Shown here in pieces: positions 1 through 6,385 of a DNA stretch of 6,628 nucleotides. How positions within the stretch are numbered: position 1 is the first letter of the stretch; each line of letters begins with the position of its first letter. The stretch is from Oligoflexales bacterium (GTDB taxonomy: Bacteria > Bdellovibrionota_B > Oligoflexia > Oligoflexales > CACXFL01), in the NCBI GenBank assembly GCA_028282865.1, contig JANQHA010000631.1, forward strand, positions 1-6,628, given 5' to 3'. Below the pieces are notes generated by a model that worked only from the letters and a program-made list of their open reading frames with translations, did not search any database and was not told the origin of the DNA. The position numbers and the translations under genes were made by a program.

Positions 1-2
1 AC

Positions 3-314
3 CTTCTTGAAAAATATGTCGCCGATCAGCTTGGCACTGGTTTTGAGAAGATCTTGACTAAAGGCAGGCTTATTCCTCACAATAAAGATGGTCAGATGAT
101 CGGGTTTAAACTGATAGGGGTAAAGTCGAAAAGCCTTTTCAAGAAGGTCGGACTTAAGAATGGTGACGTGATAACTCAAGTGAACGACATCAGTATGAAG
201 CAGCCTGATCAAGGGTTTGCGCTGTATCAGGCTTTTCAAGATGAGAGAGAGATAAGAGTGAGCTTATTAAGGAATAACAAAGAACCTATGACAATTAGTG
301 TCCAGATAAAGTGA
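3..314 (+). CDS. gspC: Type II secretion inner-membrane/periplasmic linker protein GspC, C-terminal part (5' end cut by the window)
   Basis: The frame is open from the first bases of the window to a TGA at 312-314, giving 103 residues without a natural start; the TTG at 54 lies inside the open frame and is not needed as a start. The visible part reads as a PDZ-like domain: a region around LTKGRLIPHNKDGQ, the stretch GFKLIGVKSKSLFKKVGL, the core turn LKNGDVITQVND, and final strands ending in SVQIK. GspC proteins have a short cytoplasmic tail, one membrane helix, an HR domain that contacts the secretin N0 domain, and a C-terminal PDZ or coiled-coil domain implicated in substrate recognition; only the last of these is in view. 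It sits 27 bases before gspD, the standard order. Other PDZ proteins are possible from the sequence alone, but position and the IGV-LKNGDVI wording make GspC very likely. Confidence 0.9.
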   Translation, partial: LLEKYVADQLGTGFEKILTKGRLIPHNKDGQMIGFKLIGVKSKSLFKKVGLKNGDVITQVNDISMKQPDQGFALYQAFQDEREIRVSLLRNNKEPMTISVQIK

Positions 315-331
315 CGCCAACGATGGTTTAC

Positions 332-336
332 AGGAG
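332..336 (+). promoter_or_regulatory. Shine-Dalgarno site for gspD
   Basis: AGGAG lies 5 bases before the ATG at 342 and fixes that codon as the GspD start. The 27-base gap from the gspC stop leaves little room for a promoter, so gspC and gspD are probably co-transcribed. Confidence 0.8.
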
Positions 337-341
337 ATCTT

Positions 342-3002
342 ATGCAGGTTTTTAGGGAAAAGAAGCAGTATCTAGTTATTTTACTGCTTGCTGGTGTTTT
401 GCTGGTTCTTAGTTCTGGTAAACAGTATGCACAAGAAAAAACAGGGTCTGCAGTTGCACAGGTAGAGAATGATCCTTTGCCTCCAGAAAACGAAGCTGAT
501 CTACCCCCGGAAAATGGTGTGGACCTTCCACCGGAGGCCCCACTTCCAAAATCTGATGACGCTCCAAACCCAACTGTTATGCCGTCGACCGCTCCAGTTG
601 ACGAGCAGCCAGCGCAGGTTGACGGTGAACCTGAGCCAAGTGACGCGCAGCAACTTAAGCAGGTTGAAAAAGATAAGAAACCTGATACGGAAGTACCGAA
701 TCGCAAACCTCCGATAAGCAAGCCGGCGTCTCCGGTGGTAAAACAGCCTCCAGAGCCCAAAAAACCGGTCCAAGTGCAGCCACCTAAAAAGGTAGTTGCT
801 CCGACGAAGAAAGCGCCGGAGAAGCCCAAAAAGGTTGTGACTGTTAAACCAAAGAAAAATGAGGACAAGCCGAGAGCTGACTTTGTTCCAGATGGCCAGG
901 AACTGGTGAATATCGACTTCCCCGAGCCAACAGATATTAAGGACATTATTAGAGCGGTGTCTCTATGGACCGGTAAGAACGTTATTTTAGGGCGAGATGT
1001 TAGCGGTAAAGTTCAGATGATCTCTCCGCAAAAAGTAACCAAAGTAGAGGCGTACCAAGCCTTTCTATCTGCTTTAAATTTGTTGGGGTTAACTACCGTG
1101 GAAACTGGTAAGGTTATCAAAATCATCCCTATTCGAAGTGCGGTTAAATCTAACTTAAAAACATTTTTAGGCTCTAGTTGGACTCCGTTGACCGATGAAC
1201 TTATAACCCAAATCATTCCTTTGAAGTACATTAATGCTCGAGAAATTCAGACCAAACTCGCCAGAATTATTTCGTCAAACTCGATGATCGCTTACGAGCC
1301 TACCAATACTCTGATTGTTAGCGATAGTGGCTATAAGGTTCGGAGGATACTTGACATCATTGAGTTGCTTGATGTTCAGACCCAGCAGCCGAAGGTATCT
1401 ATTGTGCCTATTAAATTTGGTGACGCTAAAACCATTGCAGCAATGGTCCAGGACATCTTTAAGGCTCAGCAGTCAGGAGGGTCCAGTAAATCTCGCTCGA
1501 CTAGAAACTACTTAACTTATAAAATTATGACTGATGAACGTACTAATTCGGTGGTGATTTTCGGACCACCGCGAACCATCGCAGATGTTAAGTCGCTAGT
1601 GAGAAAGTTTGATGTTGAAGTGGATGACCCAACTCGGCAGTCGTCAATTCATGTTAGGCCTCTAGACTTCGCAGATGCAAAAAAACTTGCAACGACCCTG
1701 TCCGCACTAGCTAGTGGTGGGAGCTCTAGCTCAAGAAGAGCGCCTATCACTAGGTCAAGCAGGTCGCGAAGGTCCACGAGTAATCGAAATGTAGCTCCTC
1801 CCGTTGCAACACTTGATAACAATGTAAAAATAACTGCTGATGAGTCATCCAACTCGCTGCTGATAACCGGGAGTCGTGCAGCTTATGATGCGCTAAATAG
1901 TATCATTCGAAAACTTGATGTTAGGCGCAGTCAGGTTTTTGTCGAGGCAGAGATTCTCGATATCAATGCGGAAGGTGGGTTTAAATTCGCGACCTCGGTT
2001 TTTGCTGGTGCAAAGCAGGGTAACAACAATGTAGCCTATACTTGGCAGGCTCAAAATATATCACCTCTTATTATCTCCCAAGCCGCAGGAACAACCGATG
2101 CTCCAGGGATTGAAAAAGCTGCTGGACCTTTTGCTGAGGATTTAAATATCGGTATTTTGACCGGAGAGGAAGTTGATATTCCTGGTATAGGTAAGATATC
2201 TCCTGGTGCTCTCATTAAAATGATAAAAACGGACGCATATACCCGAGTTCTATCTAGCCCGCATATCTTAACCTCAAACAATGAGGTCGCAAAAATCACT
2301 GTGGGAGACCGTTTATACTTTAAGGCGGGTAGTGAAATAAGCGCCTCCGGCACTGCTGTAGGCAACGTAAAACACGAAGATGTCGATCTTTCATTGGAGA
2401 TTAAACCTAATATATCTCACTCTAACTACGTTACGATGAAGATCGACTTGGATGCTAGCTCGGGCACTATAGACTCGGTGTCCCGCTTGCCCTCGGTTTT
2501 GAAGCGTAAGACAAGCCAGATAGTGACTGTAAAGAACTCCCAGACCGTTGTGATATCTGGCTTGGTTAAAACGTCTGAAATAGAAATCTATCAGAAGATT
2601 CCTTTATTAGGTGATATTCCTATCTTAGGTTGGTTATTTAGAAATACCGACAGGAAGAAGCAAAAGCAAAATCTAATGATCTTTCTGACTCCACATATCG
2701 TGCATGGAGCTAACGATCTGGCGGCCGTTTATGACCGCAAGATTTCTGAGCGAGACGAAATCTTAGAGAAAATATATGGGTCTGGCTTTAAGGACGATGA
2801 TTTTTATAAGCTGCTTCCTAAAAGAGAGGCTGGTATTTATCATGCCGACGCTTATGATGTTATTGATGAAAAGCGTCGGGCAAAGAGATCGCGAGATGTG
2901 ATGAGAGATATGGGCTATGCTAGTGAAGAGATAGAAGAGATTAGTAATAAAAATGATGGTAGTAGCAAACCCGAAGAAAGTAGCGAGGCAGAGGCCAATT
3001 AG
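342..3002 (+). CDS. gspD: Type II secretion outer-membrane secretin GspD
   Basis: Forms the multimeric outer-membrane channel of the T2SS; 886 residues, longer than the usual 650-750. Residues 1-30 look like a Sec signal peptide (basic start, hydrophobic core about 10-25, likely cleavage near QYA/Q); there is no lipobox, and I see no cysteine in the protein. Residues 31-180 are a low-complexity linker, acidic and Pro-rich first, then Pro/Lys-rich. N0 runs from about 185 (VNIDFPEPTDIKDIIRAVS), N1 about 288-350 (ITQIIPLKYINAREIQ), N2 about 351-430 and N3 about 434-525, both with Ser/Arg-rich insertions. The secretin barrel starts near 532 (VFVEAEILDI), includes LSSPHILTSNNEVAKITVG, and carries the family signature IPLLGDIPILGWLF at 753-766, ending at LTPHIV (782-787). 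A charged 99-residue tail follows, where pilotin-binding S domains lie in some homologues. It is the second gene of the gspC-D-E-F-G run. The family call is secure; the roles of the linker and tail are unknown. Confidence 0.98.
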   Translation: MQVFREKKQYLVILLLAGVLLVLSSGKQYAQEKTGSAVAQVENDPLPPENEADLPPENGVDLPPEAPLPKSDDAPNPTVMPSTAPVDEQPAQVDGEPEPSDAQQLKQVEKDKKPDTEVPNRKPPISKPASPVVKQPPEPKKPVQVQPPKKVVAPTKKAPEKPKKVVTVKPKKNEDKPRADFVPDGQELVNIDFPEPTDIKDIIRAVSLWTGKNVILGRDVSGKVQMISPQKVTKVEAYQAFLSALNLLGLTTVETGKVIKIIPIRSAVKSNLKTFLGSSWTPLTDELITQIIPLKYINAREIQTKLARIISSNSMIAYEPTNTLIVSDSGYKVRRILDIIELLDVQTQQPKVSIVPIKFGDAKTIAAMVQDIFKAQQSGGSSKSRSTRNYLTYKIMTDERTNSVVIFGPPRTIADVKSLVRKFDVEVDDPTRQSSIHVRPLDFADAKKLATTLSALASGGSSSSRRAPITRSSRSRRSTSNRNVAPPVATLDNNVKITADESSNSLLITGSRAAYDALNSIIRKLDVRRSQVFVEAEILDINAEGGFKFATSVFAGAKQGNNNVAYTWQAQNISPLIISQAAGTTDAPGIEKAAGPFAEDLNIGILTGEEVDIPGIGKISPGALIKMIKTDAYTRVLSSPHILTSNNEVAKITVGDRLYFKAGSEISASGTAVGNVKHEDVDLSLEIKPNISHSNYVTMKIDLDASSGTIDSVSRLPSVLKRKTSQIVTVKNSQTVVISGLVKTSEIEIYQKIPLLGDIPILGWLFRNTDRKKQKQNLMIFLTPHIVHGANDLAAVYDRKISERDEILEKIYGSGFKDDDFYKLLPKREAGIYHADAYDVIDEKRRAKRSRDVMRDMGYASEEIEEISNKNDGSSKPEESSEAEAN
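471..545 (+). repeat. Three tandem LPPE-type octapeptide repeats in the GspD linker
   Basis: Residues 44-68 of GspD read as three successive units built on D-L-P-P-E: DPLPPENEA, DLPPENGV, DLPPEAPL. The units use different codons (for example CTACCCCCGGAA against CTTCCACCGGAG), so the repeat is old or is maintained at protein level rather than being a fresh DNA duplication. It marks the start of the acidic, proline-rich half of the linker between signal peptide and N0. Confidence 0.7.
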
Positions 3003-3015
3003 GTTCAAAACCTAA
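2999..3015 (+). other. Perfect inverted repeat over the gspD stop codon
   Basis: TTAGGTT-CAA-AACCTAA is a perfect 7-bp inverted repeat with a 3-base loop, and it contains the TAG stop of gspD (3000-3002). No T-run follows (next bases GTCGTAAGAG), so it is not a typical Rho-independent terminator. It could act as an RNA 3'-end protector or attenuate read-through into gspE, but a 7-bp AT-leaning stem could also be chance. A weaker 6-bp inverted repeat, GATTAA (3035-3040) with TTAATC (3050-3055), lies just before the gspE Shine-Dalgarno sequence. Confidence 0.35.
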
Positions 3016-3070
3016 GTCGTAAGAGCATGTTTATGATTAAGCGGTTAATTTAATCGAAGGAAATACTGGT

Positions 3071-4867
3071 ATGGAAGAAAAAGGCGAAGATCTGGAGCCG
3101 AATTGGGCTAACCTTCCAACCGTCGAGTTTCGGCGTCTGCAGCATAAGAGCTTAGGGCAGATTTTGGTTGATAGTGAGACCATTAGTGCTCAAGAGCTTG
3201 AGGAAGCGCTCGAAGCCCAAAAGGAGAAAGGCCAGGATGTCAAGCTAGGTGAAGTGCTCGTTGAGAAGGATCTGGTTTCTGAAGAAGACATGCTAAAGGC
3301 ATTAGCTCAACAACTTGATTTACCTTATTACGACCGATTGCCAATAAATGATATAGACTCGGAACTAGTAGATAATATTCCGATTCAATTTTGTCGCGAT
3401 AATAAAATACTGCCGATCGCTAGGGATGATTTTAATGTGACTGTCGCTGTAGCTGACCCGCTGAATATATTCCCATTAGATGACCTAAGGCTCATACTTT
3501 CGACAAACATTAACATGATTGTTAGTTCACCTCGAGTGATAGACAATAGCATTAACAGGGTTTATGAAAAGGCAAATGATGCTTCACAGAAAGTGATAGA
3601 CGAACTTAATGTACCTGATGTCGGTGGTGATACCGACCTTGACGAGACTCGGGATCTACTGGAAGCATCAGATGATGACAAGCCAATTATTCGATTGGTC
3701 AACGGTTTGCTTGCTAGAGCAGTTAAAGAGCGGGCTTCGGATATTCATATCGAACCCTTTGAGAGCGAGGTTATCGTGCGTTTTCATGTTGACGGAACTT
3801 TGCAAGATAAGATGCAGATTCCGAGGCGGCACTCTGGCTCTCTAGCTTCTAGGATTAAGATCATTGGGAAGCTAAATATCGCCGAGAAACGCATTCCACA
3901 GGATGGTCGTATCGCTATCAAAGTAGCAGGCAAAGATGTCGATGTACGACTTTCAGTCTTGCCGGTAGCAAATGGCGAGCGTATTGTTATGCGTCTTTTA
4001 GATAAGTCTTCCGGTGGTAAGCGGTTAGACCAGATGGGAATTGAGCAGGAAATTTACCCCTCTTTTTGTAACTTGATCGAGCAAAAACATGGAATTTTTT
4101 TGGTTACCGGTCCGACCGGATCCGGTAAATCGACTTTGCTATATGCAGCTTTGATGCATATTAATACGACGGATATCAATATTCTTACTATCGAAGACCC
4201 GGTGGAATATCAGCTACAGGGAGTAGGGCAGATAGAAGTGAAAGAGAAAATCGGTATGACTTTTGCCGCCGGTCTTAGGTCGATCTTGAGGCAGGATCCC
4301 GACGCAATCATGATTGGTGAGATTCGTGATGCCGAGACCGCTAAAATCGCAATACAGGCTTCAATTACAGGCCACTTGGTCTTCTCGACGCTTCATACGA
4401 ATGATACTGCATCGACAGTAACACGAATGCTCGATTTTGGGGTGCAACCTTACCAACTTTCGTCGGCCGTGTTAGGAATTACCGCAGTAAGGCTTTTACG
4501 TCGATTGTGTACGAGTTGTCGAGAAGCCTATAGCGCAGACGAGTACGAACGAGCTCAACTGCACCTAACTAAGGAAAAGGCTTCTAAAATAAAACTGTAC
4601 CGACCTGGTGCTGGCTGTGAGCGATGTTTTGGTTTAGGTTACAAAGACCGTGTTGGTGTTTACGAACTACTCGTTTTCGACGATGAAATGAGGTCATTGA
4701 TCACAGCGACTCAAGATGCTAAGGAAATCAAGAAGCTTGCAATCAAGAAAGGTATGCGTACACTTCGAGACTCTGCCTTCTCAAAAGTGATTCTTGGCAT
4801 CACCTCTATGGAGGAGGCAGTACGAACGACTCAAACCGAAGATATGGACGATGAAGTTATTAGCTAG
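3071..4867 (+). CDS. gspE: Type II secretion ATPase GspE
   Basis: Cytoplasmic hexameric ATPase that powers pseudopilus assembly, normally docked on GspL and GspF; 598 residues, slightly long for the family. Residues 27-81 hold two 24-residue MshEN-like motifs (SLGQILV... and KLGEVLV...) within an N-terminal domain that ends near 170. The linker 170-205 is acidic. The C-terminal ATPase part shows SDIHIEP (223-229), IPQDGRIA, Walker A GPTGSGKS (347-354, Lys353), the Asp box TIEDPVE (373-379), Walker B around DPDAIMIGEIRD (409-420, Glu417), the His box GHLVFSTLHTND (434-445), and a zinc motif C480-x2-C483 and C516-x2-C519. All catalytic motifs look intact. The ATG is preceded by AAGGA (3057-3061) at 9 bases. 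PilB and MshE ATPases are close relatives, but placement between gspD and gspF settles the name. The tail is acidic (EDMDDE). Confidence 0.97.
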   Translation: MEEKGEDLEPNWANLPTVEFRRLQHKSLGQILVDSETISAQELEEALEAQKEKGQDVKLGEVLVEKDLVSEEDMLKALAQQLDLPYYDRLPINDIDSELVDNIPIQFCRDNKILPIARDDFNVTVAVADPLNIFPLDDLRLILSTNINMIVSSPRVIDNSINRVYEKANDASQKVIDELNVPDVGGDTDLDETRDLLEASDDDKPIIRLVNGLLARAVKERASDIHIEPFESEVIVRFHVDGTLQDKMQIPRRHSGSLASRIKIIGKLNIAEKRIPQDGRIAIKVAGKDVDVRLSVLPVANGERIVMRLLDKSSGGKRLDQMGIEQEIYPSFCNLIEQKHGIFLVTGPTGSGKSTLLYAALMHINTTDINILTIEDPVEYQLQGVGQIEVKEKIGMTFAAGLRSILRQDPDAIMIGEIRDAETAKIAIQASITGHLVFSTLHTNDTASTVTRMLDFGVQPYQLSSAVLGITAVRLLRRLCTSCREAYSADEYERAQLHLTKEKASKIKLYRPGAGCERCFGLGYKDRVGVYELLVFDDEMRSLITATQDAKEIKKLAIKKGMRTLRDSAFSKVILGITSMEEAVRTTQTEDMDDEVIS

Positions 4868-4891
4868 TTATTGATTGTAAAAAAGATTTCT

Positions 4892-4896
4892 AGGAG
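4892..4896 (+). promoter_or_regulatory. Shine-Dalgarno site supporting a TTG start for gspF
   Basis: AGGAG lies 9 bases before TTG at 4906. The TTG begins the conserved GspF N-terminus (M-P-I-Y-T-Y-K-G), and no ATG or GTG in frame fits as well, so the rare start is well supported. The 38-base gap after the gspE stop shows no promoter or terminator. Confidence 0.75.
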
Positions 4897-4905
4897 ACCT
4901 TACTT

Positions 4906-6126
4906 TTGCCTATATATACTTATAAAGGGTACGATCTAAAGACTGGCGCCAATCGCAAGGGCAAAGTTGAGGCAGATAACCCGCGAGCTGCGAGAGTTAG
5001 GCTAAAGCAGAAGGAGAAAGTGATCGTATCCTCGTTAAAAGAGGAGACGTCTCTTGATAGTGCTCGGCAAAAAAGAAAGTTTTTAGGTAGTGGTGTTGGT
5101 ACCGCTGATCTCTCAGTGATGACCCGTCAATTTGCGACCCTGCAAGGAGCGCAAGTCCCCCTAGATGAATGCTTGCGCGCTTTAGTTGATCAGGTTGAGA
5201 ACCTTGTCCTGCGTAATACGCTATCCGCGGTAAAGGATCGAGTCTCCGAAGGTGTTTCGTTAGCAGATGCTGTTGCTGCTTATCCTGGTGTCTTTAACCG
5301 TCTGTACGTAAATATGGTCCGAGCTGGCGAGTCATCTGGCAAGTTAGATGTCGTACTTGATCGGCTAGCTGGTTTCTTGGAAGATCAAGATGCCACTAAA
5401 GGTCAGCTGATGAGTGCGGTGACATATCCTATTGTCATGATTTTAGCGTCTACTGGGATCATAGCCTTTTTATTTATTAGCATCGTTCCAAAACTAACCA
5501 AAGTGTTTGATTCACTGCGTGTAACTCTGCCTTGGTATACTAGGTTTTGTATCTCAGTATCTGACATTCTGCAAAATTATTGGTACGTAATCTTGATGAT
5601 TGCTGGGCTGAGTTTTTATCTTTTCAAAAGGTGGGTAGCGACCCCCGATGGCCGTTCGACTTTTGACAGAACTGTTTTGAAGGCGCCACTGTTTGGCAGC
5701 CTGATCTTGCGAATGATGATTTCTAGGTTTACAAAAACTCTGTCAACGCTCCTAAACTCGGGAGTACCAATCATTAATGCAATAGAAATTACCAAGAATG
5801 TCATAACAAATACTCAAATTGCAGGTGTACTGGATGAGGCTAAGATAGCGGTTCAGGAAGGGGAAAGCTTAGGTAGAACCATCGAGCGAAGCCGGCAATT
5901 TCCCCCGCTGGTGACTCATATGATTATGACTGGCGAGCGAACAGGCCAATTGGAAGATATGCTTTCTCATGTCGCGGTAGCCTATGATGCCGAAGTAGAG
6001 CGTAAAATCGCGGCAATGATATCCCTGATCGAGCCTGCTATGATAATCATCATGGGAGGAATTACGGTTTTAGTAGTTTTTTCACTTATGATGCCGATGC
6101 TTTCCGTCATGAATCAGCTAAGGTAG
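4906..6126 (+). CDS. gspF: Type II secretion inner-membrane platform protein GspF
   Basis: Polytopic inner-membrane protein of the T2SS assembly platform; contacts GspE and GspL and is thought to turn ATPase motion into pseudopilin extraction. Its 406 residues match the usual length of about 400. The N-terminus MPIYTYKGYDLKTG is typical. Two T2SSF repeats follow: the first at about 66-205 (TRQFATLQGAQVPLDE, then MVRAGESSGKLD from 137), the second at about 274-398 (RFTKTLSTLLNSGVPI, then TGERTGQLEDML from 342). Three hydrophobic segments fit the family topology: about 174-196 (after VTYP), 225-240, and 378-400. The start is TTG. It follows gspE by 38 bases and is almost surely in the same transcript. 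PilC, the type IV pilus homologue, is the only real alternative and is unlikely next to gspC, gspD and gspE. Confidence 0.97.
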   Translation: MPIYTYKGYDLKTGANRKGKVEADNPRAARVRLKQKEKVIVSSLKEETSLDSARQKRKFLGSGVGTADLSVMTRQFATLQGAQVPLDECLRALVDQVENLVLRNTLSAVKDRVSEGVSLADAVAAYPGVFNRLYVNMVRAGESSGKLDVVLDRLAGFLEDQDATKGQLMSAVTYPIVMILASTGIIAFLFISIVPKLTKVFDSLRVTLPWYTRFCISVSDILQNYWYVILMIAGLSFYLFKRWVATPDGRSTFDRTVLKAPLFGSLILRMMISRFTKTLSTLLNSGVPIINAIEITKNVITNTQIAGVLDEAKIAVQEGESLGRTIERSRQFPPLVTHMIMTGERTGQLEDMLSHVAVAYDAEVERKIAAMISLIEPAMIIIMGGITVLVVFSLMMPMLSVMNQLR

Positions 6127-6240
6127 GCAGACGGTTGCATTTGAAAACCCTTGCTCCACCATCGTAGCTGTTGCCTTTATACTCCTTGGAATGGAACATC
6201 CGCAGAGAATCATGATGGCAGCTGGGGATCTGCCTTTGTA

Positions 6241-6273
6241 CCAAGGGGTTGCCGACTTAGTCACGCAACTTGG
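6241..6273 (+). other. Possible RNA hairpin upstream of gspG
   Basis: CCAAG (6241-6245) pairs with CTTGG (6269-6273) and TTGC (6249-6252) pairs with GCAA (6265-6268), with GGG (6246-6248) bulged; inside, GAC (6254-6256) can pair with GTC (6260-6262). That gives up to 12 pairs in 33 bases. The downstream sequence (GCTTAGATTTC) has no T-run, so it is not a standard terminator. The same left arm could instead pair with ACTCCTTGG at 6181-6189. Whether it folds in the cell is unknown. Confidence 0.3.
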
Positions 6274-6308
6274 GCTTAGATTTCTGCTCTAAATGGACGA
6301 GATCTCAG

Positions 6309-6346
6309 TATAAATAGGTGCTTTATCAATTAAAAATAGGTACAAT
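6309..6346 (+). promoter_or_regulatory. Candidate promoter/operator region for gspG
   Basis: The AT-rich stretch contains two sigma70 -10-like hexamers, TATAAA (6309-6314) and TACAAT (6341-6346), but neither has a good TTGACA-like -35 at 16-18 bases. Two near-identical decamers, AAATAGGTGC (6312-6321) and AAATAGGTAC (6334-6343), start 22 bases apart, close to two helical turns, as paired protein-binding half sites often do. The second overlaps the TACAAT. A promoter just before the major pseudopilin would make sense, but support is only positional. Confidence 0.25.
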
Positions 6347-6374
6347 TACAGAGGTTGAACGGTTTGAATTTTTC

Positions 6375-6379
6375 GGGAG
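6375..6379 (+). promoter_or_regulatory. Shine-Dalgarno site deciding the gspG start
   Basis: GGGAG lies 6 bases before ATG at 6386. An in-frame TGA at 6365-6367 rules out a longer protein. The only other plausible start, GTG at 6452, has no purine-rich site before it (TCCTCACCCGTT), so 6386 is the better choice even though it gives a long leader. Confidence 0.65.
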
Positions 6380-6385
6380 CACTTA

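Larger units (their letters stand above)
6127..6385 (+). other. 259-base gap between gspF and gspG, no convincing gene
   Basis: This gap is several times longer than the other spacers in the operon. The first two thirds hold possible RNA hairpins (6217-6234 and 6241-6273) and a near-repeat, TGCCTTTATAC at 6172-6182 and TGCCTTTGTAC at 6231-6241. The last third (6295-6370) is AT-rich and holds promoter-like hexamers and a short direct repeat. One frame is open from 6122 to 6292; its only ATG starts are at 6191, 6212 and 6215, and the longest product is 33 residues with a poor ribosome site, so I do not call it a gene. I see no U-tailed terminator. The likeliest role is a leader or promoter region for gspG. 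Confidence 0.6.

Noticed and set aside
54..56. TTG at 54 as the start of the first gene
   Set aside because: The frame is open and GspC-like upstream to the window edge, so the gene is simply cut by the window.
236..946. A 236-codon open frame on the - strand opposite the gspD 5' region
   Set aside because: It lies opposite the signal peptide and Pro/Lys-rich linker of gspD. Its Gly/Ser/Phe-rich wording is the antisense reading of Pro/Lys codons, and the + strand frame is clearly the gene.
1649..1852. Antisense open frame opposite the Arg/Ser-rich N3 loop of gspD
   Set aside because: It is a by-product of the biased codons in the loop and has no ribosome site or recognisable product; the sense frame is a continuous secretin.
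3071..4867. Reading gspE and gspF as type IV pilus pilB and pilC
   Set aside because: Both families are related, but the flanking gspC PDZ region, the GspD-type secretin and the C-D-E-F-G order identify a type II secretion locus.
6217..6240. GGCAG/CTGCC hairpin followed by TTTG as a Rho-independent terminator after gspF
   Set aside because: The stem is only 5 bp with an 8-base loop, and the T-run is three bases, too weak to call a terminator.
6172..6241. Near-repeat TGCCTTT(A/G)TAC at 6172-6182 and 6231-6241
   Set aside because: Ten of eleven bases match, but by rough count one such pair in a 260-base gap is not surprising, and there is no third copy.
6173..6292. Short antisense open frame in the gspF-gspG gap (reads MILCGCSIPRS...)
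   Set aside because: About 31 codons, no ribosome site, no recognisable domain, and it runs into the 3' end of gspF on the opposite strand.
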